Source: Actinoplanes sichuanensis (GTDB lineage Bacteria > Actinomycetota > Actinomycetes > Mycobacteriales > Micromonosporaceae). Taken from it: a stretch of 64,000 nucleotides of DNA. The position numbers were made by a program, and so were the translations under genes. Positions within the stretch are counted from its first letter, which is position 1. Every line of letters begins with the position of its first letter. Positions 1-8,654 of this stretch are shown here, piece by piece. The DNA lies in the NCBI RefSeq assembly GCF_033097365.1, contig NZ_AP028461.1, forward strand, positions 9,699,501 through 9,763,500, in the 5' to 3' direction. A model generated the notes under the pieces. It saw nothing but the letters and a program-made list of their open reading frames with translations, ran no database searches and had not been told where the DNA came from.

Positions 1-205
1 GGTCGGTGTTCTTGATGGTCCAGGTCAGGTCGTCGACCACTGAGCCGGAAGTGGCATCCACAGTGGAATTCTCGAAGGCCAGGGCGGTGAGGGAGAGGCG
101 TGGGGTGGCGGCCTGAGCCGCCGTAGCGCCGGCCGCGGTGACAGTGGCCGCGACGGCCAGCGCGAGAGCGCCGCGGACCACTCCGCGGGCGATGGACGAA
201 ATCAT
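1..205 (-). CDS. secreted protein, N-terminal fragment (runs off the window)
   Basis: Only the first 68 codons are inside the window; the gene continues past position 1. The protein starts MISSIARGVVRGALAL and has a classical Sec signal peptide with a hydrophobic core rich in A, V and T and a probable cleavage after AAQA-A, near residues 31-34. The visible mature part (TPRLSLTALAFENSTVD) looks like a beta-strand-rich surface protein. The putative Shine-Dalgarno (AAGAAG) is weak. Nothing visible identifies the family, so no function is assigned. It is transcribed in the same direction as the next gene, but the hairpin at 356-389 separates them. Confidence 0.6.
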   Translation of the reverse strand, partial: MISSIARGVVRGALALAVAATVTAAGATAAQAATPRLSLTALAFENSTVDATSGSVVDDLTWTIKNTD

Positions 206-355
206 GAACTTCTTTTAACACCGCTACCGATTTGGCGCTGCCCCGATTCCGGCGCGGCACTCCGGCCGAACCATCGGCACCGGGGACGTCCTCAGTGCTG
301 CCGTGACAAGTCGGAGGAGAACCCGCTCACCTGAAGCCGAAGCCAGCTGAAGTGG

Positions 356-389
356 ATACGCCGGGATCGCGTGGACGATCCCGGCGTAT
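356..389 (-). terminator. hairpin terminator after the Ig-like secreted protein gene
   Basis: A perfect 14-bp inverted repeat (ATACGCCGGGATCG and its complement) flanks a 6-nt loop. It starts 24 bp past the stop codon of the gene ending at 413. There is no long U-tract, as is usual in high-GC actinomycetes. Confidence 0.75.
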
Positions 390-412
390 TCGGTGTTGTG
401 GGTAGCCTGCGG

Positions 413-2458
413 TCAGCGGCGGTAGGTGCGCTTGCCGAGGGTGGTCACGTTGCCCGCCTTGTCGTATGCGCGGAGCTGGACCGTGAACTTCTTGCCGTAC
501 TTCTTCGGGTTCAGGGTGAAGGTGTAACCGGCCCTCGTGTCGGTGGCCACCACCTTGCCGTTGACCAGCAGCTGCACCTTCGCGATGCCGTTCCGGTCGC
601 CGGCGGATGCCGCCAGCGTCGTGTTCCTCGTCAGCTTCGTGTTGTTCTTCGGAGCCCTGGTCAGCTTCAGCGTGGGCGCGACCGTGTCGTTGACGACGAC
701 ACGACGGACGACCGTGGTGTTGCCCAGCTTGTCGGTCACCACCCACTCGATGGTGTGGTTGCCCTGTGCCTTCGGGGTCACCGTCCATGCCCACGGCGAG
801 CTCGTCGCCCGGCCGCCGGTGACCCGGACCGAGCTGATGCCGCTCGGGTCGGAGGCCTTCGCGGTGGTGCGCACACTGCCACGTACCAGCGCCCGGTCAC
901 CCGGAGTGATGGAGCCGACCGCCGGACCGGCGTTGTCGACCTCGAAGGTGCCCATGTCGATGTCGCCGTTCTCGGCATGGTCGAAGATGCGGAACGCGAG
1001 CGACTGCGCGCCGTTGAGACCCTGGGTGTCCCAGGTCATCGTCCACGGCGCCGCGGTGCTCTGGGCGACGATCGTTCCGCGTGCGTCGAGCAGCTCGATG
1101 CGGGCGGTGTCGCTGGAGACGCCGGTCGGCTGGAACGTGACCACGCCGTGGACGCGTGATCCGAACGCCGGAGTGAGCGTCGCCTCCGGATGGACCACGT
1201 CCGCCCGTACCGTCGTCGTCTTCTCTCCGATGTTTCCGGCCGCGTCGAAGGCGCGGATGGTGATCCGCGGCTGCGTGCGGTCGACCGAGGTCGGCAGCTC
1301 GACGAGGACCTGGCGGGGCAGCGGGCTCTCGTAGGTCTCGGTGACCACACCGTTCACCAGGACCTGGACCTTGGTCACCGCGACGTCGTCGGACCAGACC
1401 GGGGTGACGTCGCGGTACCAGCCGAGCAGCTGGCCCTCGGTGAGGCCGGTGTCGGAGACGACCGGCGGGTTCGTGTCCGTGCCGCCCGGAGCGGTCGGCG
1501 CCGGGTTGAGGATCAGCGGAGCGGTGTCGTTCAAGCGGTCCAGGTCGTCGGCGAAGCGCTCGCACGTGCACGCCGGGTTGACCTCGACCAGACCGGCCGC
1601 GTCCGGGATCACCCGGTCGACACGCAGGCTGAACGGCAGGCTCAGGGCGTGGTCCTTGCCGATTTTCAGGAACCCGTCGAGGACGCACGCGTACTGCACC
1701 GCATCGGTGCGGGTCCGCTGCGCGTCGGTGGCGGGCGCACACTTCGACGGTGCGCTCTGCACGGTGGTGCCGGGCGGGATCGTGACGACCACCAGGCCGT
1801 ACGGCACGCCGGTGCCGATCCACTTGAGCGCGGCCGGACCGTCGTTGCGTACCGTCGCCTTGACCTGGACGACGTTGCCGGTCGCGCCGTACACCTTGGT
1901 GCCGATGGCCACCAGATCCGCGCTCTGGTGACCGGTGATCGCCAGATCCACATACTGCCAGGGGTAGACGCCGACCTTCGCCGGTGTCACGTCGTCGACG
2001 AGCGCGACGGGCGCCGCGTCACCGGGTGTGCCGTACGCGCGGTGAACCGTCTTCTTCTCCCAGACGAACTGGGTCCGCACGGCGCTCGGCGCGTAGGCGT
2101 CGGCCGGTGCGCGCAGCGGCAGATCCACCCGGTACGACCGGCCCGGCTCCAGGGCCCGGTCGAAGACGCAGGCCTCCAGGTCACCGAGGATGTCGTAGGT
2201 GCAGTTGCTGTACCGGCTCTCGGTTTCGAAGCCGTCGATACCGAAGAACGAGACGGCGACGCCGTCGATCGGCTTCGTGCCGGTGTAGGTGACCGACAGC
2301 GGCGCCGTGAAGATGCCGCCCGGCGTGGCCGAGACCGATACCGCCGCGCCCGCGCCGAGGGGCAGCGAGTCATCGGCCCGCGCGGGGGCGGCCAGAGCGA
2401 GGGGCATGGTGAGAGCGGCCAGGGCGGTGAGCACACGCCGGGCCGTGGTGTTCCGCAT
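413..2458 (-). CDS. large secreted Ig-like multidomain protein with TYRR C-terminal module
   Basis: A 681-residue exported protein of unknown function. The ATG at 2458 is chosen over upstream in-frame codons because GGAGGA lies about 8 nt before it and the signal peptide (MRNTTARRVLTAL...APARA) begins there. The N-terminal 300 residues resemble cell-adhesion-type beta-sandwich domains with paired cysteines. They are followed by several Ig-like repeats containing VDNAGPAVG- and VVNDTVAPT-type linkers. The last 75 residues form a module (NGKVVATDTRAGYTF ... KKYGKKFTVQ ... RTYRR) that recurs at the C-termini of the proteins at 8655, 9842 and 40596. No catalytic motif was seen. A structural or cell-surface role is an inference. 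Confidence 0.85.
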   Translation of the reverse strand: MRNTTARRVLTALAALTMPLALAAPARADDSLPLGAGAAVSVSATPGGIFTAPLSVTYTGTKPIDGVAVSFFGIDGFETESRYSNCTYDILGDLEACVFDRALEPGRSYRVDLPLRAPADAYAPSAVRTQFVWEKKTVHRAYGTPGDAAPVALVDDVTPAKVGVYPWQYVDLAITGHQSADLVAIGTKVYGATGNVVQVKATVRNDGPAALKWIGTGVPYGLVVVTIPPGTTVQSAPSKCAPATDAQRTRTDAVQYACVLDGFLKIGKDHALSLPFSLRVDRVIPDAAGLVEVNPACTCERFADDLDRLNDTAPLILNPAPTAPGGTDTNPPVVSDTGLTEGQLLGWYRDVTPVWSDDVAVTKVQVLVNGVVTETYESPLPRQVLVELPTSVDRTQPRITIRAFDAAGNIGEKTTTVRADVVHPEATLTPAFGSRVHGVVTFQPTGVSSDTARIELLDARGTIVAQSTAAPWTMTWDTQGLNGAQSLAFRIFDHAENGDIDMGTFEVDNAGPAVGSITPGDRALVRGSVRTTAKASDPSGISSVRVTGGRATSSPWAWTVTPKAQGNHTIEWVVTDKLGNTTVVRRVVVNDTVAPTLKLTRAPKNNTKLTRNTTLAASAGDRNGIAKVQLLVNGKVVATDTRAGYTFTLNPKKYGKKFTVQLRAYDKAGNVTTLGKRTYRR

Positions 2459-2613
2459 TCGGTTTTCCTCCCGTGTCACCCGCATCCTAGAGATCGACAG
2501 AGGTGCCCGCTGTCCGATATGGCCCGACCAGATCACGAATCGAACGCGACCAACCTCTTCGCGGGCGACAGCTTCGGCCTGGGCATCTGCCTCTGCTGAG
2601 ACGACGGCGGTGG

Positions 2614-2642
2614 GTGACGTCGTAACGGTGACGTTCTATCAT
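2614..2642 (+). promoter_or_regulatory. promoter of the RTX-like protein gene (shared type)
   Basis: GTGACG (2614-2619), a 17-bp spacer and TATCAT (2637-2642) lie 51 bp before the start codon. The same two hexamers with the same spacing precede the paralogue at 43906. In both, the spacer begins TCG and ends CGTTC. Confidence 0.6.
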
Positions 2643-2692
2643 CGCATCGCCGTGCGGCGATGTGGCCGCCGGAATCCTGGGGGAGGATCCGC

Positions 2693-3832
2693 ATGACACG
2701 TTCCGCATGGTTGCCTCGGGCCGGCCTCGTCCTGCTCGTCACTGTCTCAGGGGGTCTCGTCTCCACGCCGGCGTCGGCGGCCGCCACCGGTGTCGTCTCG
2801 GTGGTGGAGAAGACCAAGGTTCGATACAAGGCGGCCGCCGGGAAGCAGAACCGGGTGGTCGTCACCCGGTCCGGCCGGACGATCGTCGTCGACGACCAGG
2901 TCGCCATCCGGGCCGGCGTCGGCTGCAAGCAGGTCGAAGGCGACCGGACGAAGGTGTCCTGCGCCTTGTCGAAGGCGCCCACCCGGGTGCAGGTCTATAC
3001 CTATGACCGCTATGACGCGGTGACCAACCGGACCGACCTGCCGATGAGCGCCGACGGTGGCACCGGCAACGACATCCTGGTCGGGGGCCGGCGGGGCGAC
3101 CGGCTGCTGGGTGGCGCCGGCGCCGACCGCCTCTACGGGGGCGCCGGGCAGGACTATCTGGATGGCCGACACGGCAACGACCTGATCTTCGGCGGCGACG
3201 GCGCGGACATGATCCATGGTTGGCTCGGCAACGACACGCTGCACGGCGGCAACGGTGACGACCACGTCTGGGGTGAAGAAGGCGACGACCGGATCCATGG
3301 CGAGGCCGGTCAGGATGATCTGGCCGGATACCAGGGATCCGACTACCTCCACGGCGGCGACGGCGACGACTCGCTGGCCGGTGACGTCTATACCGATGGG
3401 ATCGCCGCCGATGTGATGCTCGGTGGAGCCGGATTCGACCAGGTCGACTACGGCGACTATCAGAAGGCCATCAGCGTGGATCTGGACGGTGCACGTCGTG
3501 ATGACGGCCGGCCCGGCGAACACGACACCGTCGGATCCGATGTGGAGGGCATCTACGGCGGGTGGGCCGGGGACCGGCTCGTCGGAAACGCCGCCGACAA
3601 CGGGATCATGGGTTACACCGGCGATGACGTCATCCACGGTGGCGGCGGCAACGACTGGCTCGACGGTCTCGACGGCAGCGACCGTGTCTACGGTGGCGCC
3701 GGTGATGACTGGTTGAGCGGCGATGATCGGCCGAACGCTGACGCGGATCGTCTCGACGGTGGCACCAATGGTCCCCTCGGCGACGAGTGCCTGCTCTTCA
3801 AACGCGACACCGCGGTCGGCTGCGAACGCTGA
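2693..3832 (+). CDS. secreted RTX-like calcium-binding repeat protein
   Basis: A 379-residue protein with a Sec signal peptide (MTRSAWLPRAGLVLLV...ASA). A conserved N-terminal domain of about 100 residues (VRYKAAAGKQNRVVVTRSG) is followed by many glycine/aspartate nonapeptides of the GGxGxDxLxG type from about residue 120 to 350. In known RTX proteins these fold into calcium-filled beta-rolls. The C-terminus carries a cysteine pair (DECLLF ... GCER). The ATG at 2693 is preceded by GGGGGAGG. Paralogues lie at 3900-5123 (convergent) and 43906-45039. No type I secretion genes are nearby and the signal is Sec-type, so this is probably a surface or matrix protein and not a toxin. Confidence 0.85.
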   Translation: MTRSAWLPRAGLVLLVTVSGGLVSTPASAAATGVVSVVEKTKVRYKAAAGKQNRVVVTRSGRTIVVDDQVAIRAGVGCKQVEGDRTKVSCALSKAPTRVQVYTYDRYDAVTNRTDLPMSADGGTGNDILVGGRRGDRLLGGAGADRLYGGAGQDYLDGRHGNDLIFGGDGADMIHGWLGNDTLHGGNGDDHVWGEEGDDRIHGEAGQDDLAGYQGSDYLHGGDGDDSLAGDVYTDGIAADVMLGGAGFDQVDYGDYQKAISVDLDGARRDDGRPGEHDTVGSDVEGIYGGWAGDRLVGNAADNGIMGYTGDDVIHGGGGNDWLDGLDGSDRVYGGAGDDWLSGDDRPNADADRLDGGTNGPLGDECLLFKRDTAVGCER

Positions 3833-3858
3833 GAGACGGCCGGAATCGCGAAGAAGCC

Positions 3859-3894
3859 GGTGGCATCGGCGGCCGCCGGGCCGCCGATGCCACC
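3859..3894. terminator. bidirectional hairpin terminator
   Basis: A perfect 15-bp inverted repeat (GGTGGCATCGGCGGC and its complement) has a 6-nt loop. It fills the 67-bp space between two convergent RTX-like genes. Confidence 0.8.
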
Positions 3895-3899
3895 GAGTG

Positions 3900-5123
3900 T
3901 CAGCTGGGGATGTTCTCGCAGTTGTAGGCGTGGTCCAGGTCGCCCACGAGACATTCGTCGTCGTCGTCTCCGCCGTTGAGGCTGTCGTACGCCCCGTCGT
4001 CGTCGGTCGCGTTCAAGTGGTCGTTTCCGGCGTCGCCGTCGAGGTGGTCCGCCCCGCCGCGCCCGTACAGGCGGTCGTTGCCCGGGCCGCCGCTCAGGTG
4101 GTCGTCGCCGGGCCGGCCGCCGATCACGTCGTCGCCGTTGCTGCCGGTGATCGACTCGATGTCGGTGGCCAGGGTGTCCCGTTCGCCCCGGGCGCCGTCG
4201 TCGCCGGTGACGCCGTCCGCGTCCACGGTGACCGCCTTCGTGAAGTACGAACCGTAGGTGACCCAGTCGTAGCCACTGCCGCCGGAGTAGTAGTCGGCGC
4301 CGACACCCTCGCCGTTCGTCGCGTGGGTGTAGATGAAGTCGCCGCCCGGTCCGCCGTACACCCGGTCGTTTCCGTCGTCGCCGTGCATCTCGTCCTGGCC
4401 GTTGCCGCCGGAGATCACGTCGTTGCCGGCCCGACCGTCGACGTAGTCGTCGCCGTCGTCACCCCAGATGTAGTCGTTGCCGTCCTCGCCGAGGAGCCAG
4501 TCCCGCTCGGCGCCGCCGTGGATGCGGTCGTCGCCAGCGTCGCCGAAGATCTCGTCCTTGCCGCCTTCACCCCAGATGTGGTCCACCGACGGGCCGCCCC
4601 AGATGGTGTCCTTCGCGGCACCGCCGTAGATCGTGTTGGCGCCGGTCCAGCCCCAGATGTGGTCCTCGCCACCGCGGCCGTAGATCCGGTCGGCGCCGGT
4701 CCAGCCGTGCAGCGTGTCGTTGGCGGAACCGCCGGCCACCACATCGTTGCCGGTGCCGCCGTCGGCATAGGTCGGGACGTTCGTGTCGTTACGGATCGAA
4801 TCGGCGCCGTCGTACGTGTAGATCTGCACCTGGGTGGGCGCTTTTGTGGTCGTACATCTAACTCGGGTCTTATCGTTTTTGACGGGTTTGCAGCCCTTGC
4901 CCGCCTTGATTGCGACTCGGTCGTCGATGGTGAAAGTGTTCCCCGTCCGGGTCACGACGACCCGGTTCTGTTTGCCTGCCGCCGCCTTGAAACGCACCTT
5001 CGTCGAGCTCACGACCGATGCCACCCCGGTGGTGGCGGCCTGCGCGGGCGCGGCGAGCGTCCCAGCGGCGACGACGGTGAGAAGAGGTACTGCGACACGA
5101 GGTAGCCAGATCAAACCAGCCAA
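3900..5123 (-). CDS. secreted RTX-like calcium-binding repeat protein, TTG start
   Basis: A 407-residue paralogue of the gene at 2693. The TTG at 5123 is preferred over an in-frame ATG at 5162. It sits 5 nt after GGAGGA (GGAGGATCCAC-TTG), matching the GGAGGATCCGC-ATG context of the first paralogue, and it begins the signal peptide LAGLIWLPRVAVPLLTV...AQA. The N-terminal domain has the same FKAAAGKQNRVVVTR core. The beta-roll region is rich in IWG-containing nonapeptides (for example DHIWGEGGKD), so tryptophan is unusually frequent. The C-terminus has the cysteine pair DECLV ... YNCE. Function is likely extracellular calcium-dependent folding or adhesion; no enzyme motif was seen. Confidence 0.82.
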   Translation of the reverse strand: MAGLIWLPRVAVPLLTVVAAGTLAAPAQAATTGVASVVSSTKVRFKAAAGKQNRVVVTRTGNTFTIDDRVAIKAGKGCKPVKNDKTRVRCTTTKAPTQVQIYTYDGADSIRNDTNVPTYADGGTGNDVVAGGSANDTLHGWTGADRIYGRGGEDHIWGWTGANTIYGGAAKDTIWGGPSVDHIWGEGGKDEIFGDAGDDRIHGGAERDWLLGEDGNDYIWGDDGDDYVDGRAGNDVISGGNGQDEMHGDDGNDRVYGGPGGDFIYTHATNGEGVGADYYSGGSGYDWVTYGSYFTKAVTVDADGVTGDDGARGERDTLATDIESITGSNGDDVIGGRPGDDHLSGGPGNDRLYGRGGADHLDGDAGNDHLNATDDDGAYDSLNGGDDDDECLVGDLDHAYNCENIPS

Positions 5124-5335
5124 TGTGGATCCTCCAGTGGATCCGGCGGCGAAATGCCGCACGGATTCAGGAGCGTAATCGTCGATGGCAAATCGTCATC
5201 CGAAACATTCGGAATGGGCCGGCCGTGCCTCATCGGCGTGATCACGGCGTACTGCAAGGGCAAGACGAAGTGCCCGGAATGGGTTAATAAACTCCGCAAG
5301 TGACCGTACGACATGACGCCGAGGACGTGCCCGCC

Positions 5336-6013
5336 ATGGATCGTGAGAATCACCTTCATGACCAGTTTCTGCGGATTCTGGCACCTCTGGTGATGGCGCC
5401 GGTCGGGCCGCAACCCGCTGATGTGGTGCGCCTCGGCGGTGTCGTTCGGGCCGGTGCCGATCGGACCCGGGTCGTGCTGGATGCGGTCGCCGTCGAGTTC
5501 GGGCTGGTCGGCGCGGACGGCGCCGAGATCGACGTGCACGCCGCGGTCGACTGGCTGCGCACTCTGACCCGGGCCGACCTGTGGCGTCGTCCGGTGGGCG
5601 GGACAGCCACGGCGACGTGATCGTCGGGGCCGGGCCGCTCGGGTACCGGGCTGACCGCCGGGCCACCGGTTTCGACGTCAACTACTTCGCCATGCTTCGG
5701 CAGATGCTGTACGGCGGTGGCGCGCTGTGGTTCGAGGACATCTACACCCTCACCGGCTTCCTGCTCACCGGGCCCGGCCGGCACCGGCTCTACATCACCG
5801 ACGGCGGGACCGGTGCCCGTCCTCGGCCTGGACCTTCCGTTGACCCAGACCGACGGGACCGTCCGGCCCGGACAGGGCGGGTCGTTTCCGGTGGAGCTCC
5901 CGGCCCTGGTTCGTGATGGTGAGATGGGTCACCAGCAGCGTATCGACACTGTGGACGATTACTGCGACGTGGTCTACGACATGGGCTTCTGGGTGAACCC
6001 CGACCCCGATTGA
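5336..6013 (+). pseudogene. hypothetical protein gene interrupted by two compensating frameshifts
   Basis: Coding-like sequence runs through three segments. Frame 2 runs from ATG 5336 (MDRENHLHDQFLRIL) to about 5600. Frame 1 runs from about 5600 to 5810 (DVNYFAMLRQMLYGGGALWF, then DIYTLTGFLLTG). Frame 2 resumes to the TGA at 6013 (VLGLDLPLTQTDGTVRP ... DYCDVVYDMGFWVNPD). The shifts lie near two G-rich runs (GTGGGCGGGAC and GACGGCGGGAC), so either sequencing or assembly errors or a real inactive gene could explain it. Joined, the product would be about 226 residues, cytoplasmic, and of no family I recognise. The middle segment could also be translated alone from GTG 5581. Confidence 0.5.
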
Positions 6014-6130
6014 CGTTGCGACGGGCCGGGATCGACTCGTCCTTTCGCACGATCCCGGTGGCGGTGATCTTCGATATAGCGTCTCGTCGGCACTTCGACG
6101 CATATCGGCGTCACCACCCTCGGGGGAAAC

Positions 6131-8599
6131 ATGGGCAACAAGAGGATCGGCGCGGCGGCTCTCGCCCTGCTGACGGTCGGCATCGCCGCCCCGGCATCGG
6201 CCGACGAACTGCGGCAGCGCCTCTCCATCTCATCGGCCGGCGACCTGGTCGTCGACGGCGTGCACGACCGGGTCTTCATCAGCGACCCGGCCGGCGGCAA
6301 GGTCATCGCGACCGACTACAGCGGCAATCAGTTGGGCGTCGCGTCGGTGACCGGCGCGACCAGCCTGGCCCTGGCGCCGGACGCATCCCGGCTCTACGTG
6401 TCCACGCGGAACGGTTCGGCCGTCCTCGCCCTGGACACCACGACGCTGGCCACGAACGCGACGTTCGCCACCGGTGACGCCAAGCCGTATGACGTGGTGG
6501 TGGCCGGCGGCCGGATCTGGTTCTCCTACGCCGACACCGGCGTGAGCAAGCTCGGCACCATCGACCCGTCCACCGAGACGGTGCTGCTGGACCGGTACGA
6601 CACCGGCAGCGGCGCGGCGGAGCTGGCCACCACCGCCGCCAAGCCGGACCGGATCGCTGTCGCGGCCAAGGGCCGGATCGCCGTCCTGGACGCCTCCGGG
6701 GACACGTTCACCGAGGTGGCGGCCACGAACGGGGCGGGTGAGATCGCCGACGTGGCGCTCTCGCCGGACGGCCGGAAAGTGGGTGTGGCCGACCGCTCCG
6801 ACCGCGGCATCCGGGTGCGGGACGTCAGCGATCTCGCGACCTCGACGTTGTGGGAGTACCAGACCACCCCGAACTCGGTGGACTTCGCAAGTGACGGCAG
6901 CCTCGTCGGCGGCGACGGGGGCTACTCGTCGAACCTGTTCACCTTCGCCCCGTCCGGCCAGAAGATCAAGGTGATCAGCGCTCCGGACGTGGGGGACGGG
7001 CAGCAGCGTGCCGCGGCCTGGGAGCCGGACGGCGACCGGCTGTTCGCCGTGTCCGCGAGCAACGGCGCTCTGACGTTCACCGTCTACACGGACGCGAAGC
7101 GGTCGATCACGATGACCGGCCTCGGCGGCGCGACGACCGTGGTGCCGGGCGCATCGATCACCCTCACCGGTCATGTGAACTCGCTGCTGCCGTTGCCCAC
7201 CGGCAGCACGGTCACGATCACCCGGGACGGCACGTCACTGGGCGCCGCCGAGGTCCGCGCGGACAGGTCGTTCTCGATCACCGACACCCCGTCGACCGAG
7301 GGCACCGCGATCTACCGGGCCGCGTACGCCGGTGACGACTTCCACCTGCCGTCGGTGCAGGCCCACTCGGTCTACGTCGCCAAGGCCGTCACGGATCTGA
7401 CGCTGCCGTTCACCACACCCACGGTGCTGCCGGGCGGCGAGGCCTCGTTCGGTGGATGGCTGACCTCCTGGTCACCGCTGCCCACCGGTGTCACGGTCGC
7501 GGTCTCCCGCAACGGCACGTCACTGGGCTCCGTCACCGTCGACACGAACGGCGAGTTCCGGTTCGCCGACACCCCGCCCGCGGTCGAGGGCACGGTCACC
7601 TACGCGTTCTCGTACGCCGGGGACGCCACCCACCGGCCGGCCACCGCCACGACGTCGGTTCAGGTGTCCCGGAGCGCCTCCACCGTGACGCTCGCCGGGC
7701 CGTCGTCGGCGACCCGGGCCAAGGCGCTCACCCTCACCGGCACGCTGGCCTCGCCGCTCGGACTGCCGGCCGGAGCGACGGTGTCGATCAGCCGCACCGA
7801 CCTGGACAGCCCGACCGGCAAGGCCCTGGGCACGACCACCGTCGACGCGAACGGCGCGTTCAGCTACATCGACACCCCGTCGGCCGGCGGCACGGTGACC
7901 TATCGGGCCTCGTACGCCGGTGACGCCACGCGCGGTCCGGCCGCGGCGATCACGACGGTCGCGGTCTCCCGGGTCACGCCGTCGATGGCGATCAACAACC
8001 ACGGCAAGCAGTACGCCTACAACCAGACGGTCACCTTCACCGCGTACCTCGGCACCACGTACAAGAACCGCACCGTGGAGATCTGGGCCGACCCGTACGG
8101 CAGCGACCAGGCTCGGCGCCTGGTCAAGCGGGCCACGGTGAACAGCGCCGGCAAGGTCACGGCCAGTTTCAAGCTGACCCGCAACACCACGTTCTCCGCG
8201 GTCTTCACCGGTGACGCCCGATACGCGTCGCGGACCGTCACCGCGACCGTCGGCACCAAGGCCAACCTCTCGCTGCGGCTGGCCAACAACTTCAAGACCA
8301 AGAGGATCAGCGGTACGACCTATCGCGTCTTCCGGGTCTCCAAGTACGCCTACTTCACCCACTCGGTGTCGAACGCCGCCAACCGGCAGGTCCTCGTTCA
8401 ACTCCAGCGCTACTCCGGTGGCAAGTGGAAGAACTACGACCAGCGCTACTTCGACGCCACCGATCTGCTCCTGATGTCCGGGTCGGGCCTGAACGGCGCC
8501 AAGTTCCGGATCCGCTCCGCCTACGTCTACTCGACCTCCGGCGACATCCTGAACGCGACGACCTGGACGTCGTACCAGTACTTCACGTTCAGCAAGTAA
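6131..8599 (+). CDS. secreted beta-propeller protein with Ig-like repeats
   Basis: An 822-residue protein with a Sec signal peptide (MGNKRIGAAALALLTV...ASA) preceded by GGGGGAAAC. Residues of about 30-330 form a WD/NHL-like propeller with recurring blades such as LALAPDASRLYVSTRNG and VALSPDGRKVGVAD. Three Ig-like repeats of about 95 residues follow, each with a core like PTGSTVTITRDGTSLG and ending in DTPS. A conserved C-terminal domain ends YSTSGDILNATTW...YFTFSK. The protein at 22278 has the same overall plan and a related tail (GTSGDKINAT...YYTFTK), so the two are paralogues. No catalytic residues are evident. A surface scaffold or adhesin-like role is an inference. Confidence 0.85.
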   Translation: MGNKRIGAAALALLTVGIAAPASADELRQRLSISSAGDLVVDGVHDRVFISDPAGGKVIATDYSGNQLGVASVTGATSLALAPDASRLYVSTRNGSAVLALDTTTLATNATFATGDAKPYDVVVAGGRIWFSYADTGVSKLGTIDPSTETVLLDRYDTGSGAAELATTAAKPDRIAVAAKGRIAVLDASGDTFTEVAATNGAGEIADVALSPDGRKVGVADRSDRGIRVRDVSDLATSTLWEYQTTPNSVDFASDGSLVGGDGGYSSNLFTFAPSGQKIKVISAPDVGDGQQRAAAWEPDGDRLFAVSASNGALTFTVYTDAKRSITMTGLGGATTVVPGASITLTGHVNSLLPLPTGSTVTITRDGTSLGAAEVRADRSFSITDTPSTEGTAIYRAAYAGDDFHLPSVQAHSVYVAKAVTDLTLPFTTPTVLPGGEASFGGWLTSWSPLPTGVTVAVSRNGTSLGSVTVDTNGEFRFADTPPAVEGTVTYAFSYAGDATHRPATATTSVQVSRSASTVTLAGPSSATRAKALTLTGTLASPLGLPAGATVSISRTDLDSPTGKALGTTTVDANGAFSYIDTPSAGGTVTYRASYAGDATRGPAAAITTVAVSRVTPSMAINNHGKQYAYNQTVTFTAYLGTTYKNRTVEIWADPYGSDQARRLVKRATVNSAGKVTASFKLTRNTTFSAVFTGDARYASRTVTATVGTKANLSLRLANNFKTKRISGTTYRVFRVSKYAYFTHSVSNAANRQVLVQLQRYSGGKWKNYDQRYFDATDLLLMSGSGLNGAKFRIRSAYVYSTSGDILNATTWTSYQYFTFSK

Positions 8600-8604
8600 C
8601 ACCG

Positions 8605-8652
8605 GACAGCAGAACGGCCGGGCACCCTCGGGTACCCGGCCGTTCTGCTGTC
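8605..8652. terminator. strong bidirectional hairpin terminator
   Basis: An 18-bp perfect stem (GACAGCAGAACGGCCGGG and its complement) continues, after one mismatch, into a further 4 bp around a 2-nt loop. It lies between convergent genes ending at 8599 and 8655. Confidence 0.88.
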
Positions 8653-8654
8653 TT

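Noticed and set aside
3723..5105. 460-codon frame antisense to the RTX-like gene at 3900
   Set aside because: A valine-rich reading of the GxD repeats on the wrong strand; no signal peptide or family match.
2693..5123. RTX toxin with type I secretion
   Set aside because: Sec signal peptides are present, no toxin or lipase domain, and no HlyB/HlyD genes nearby.
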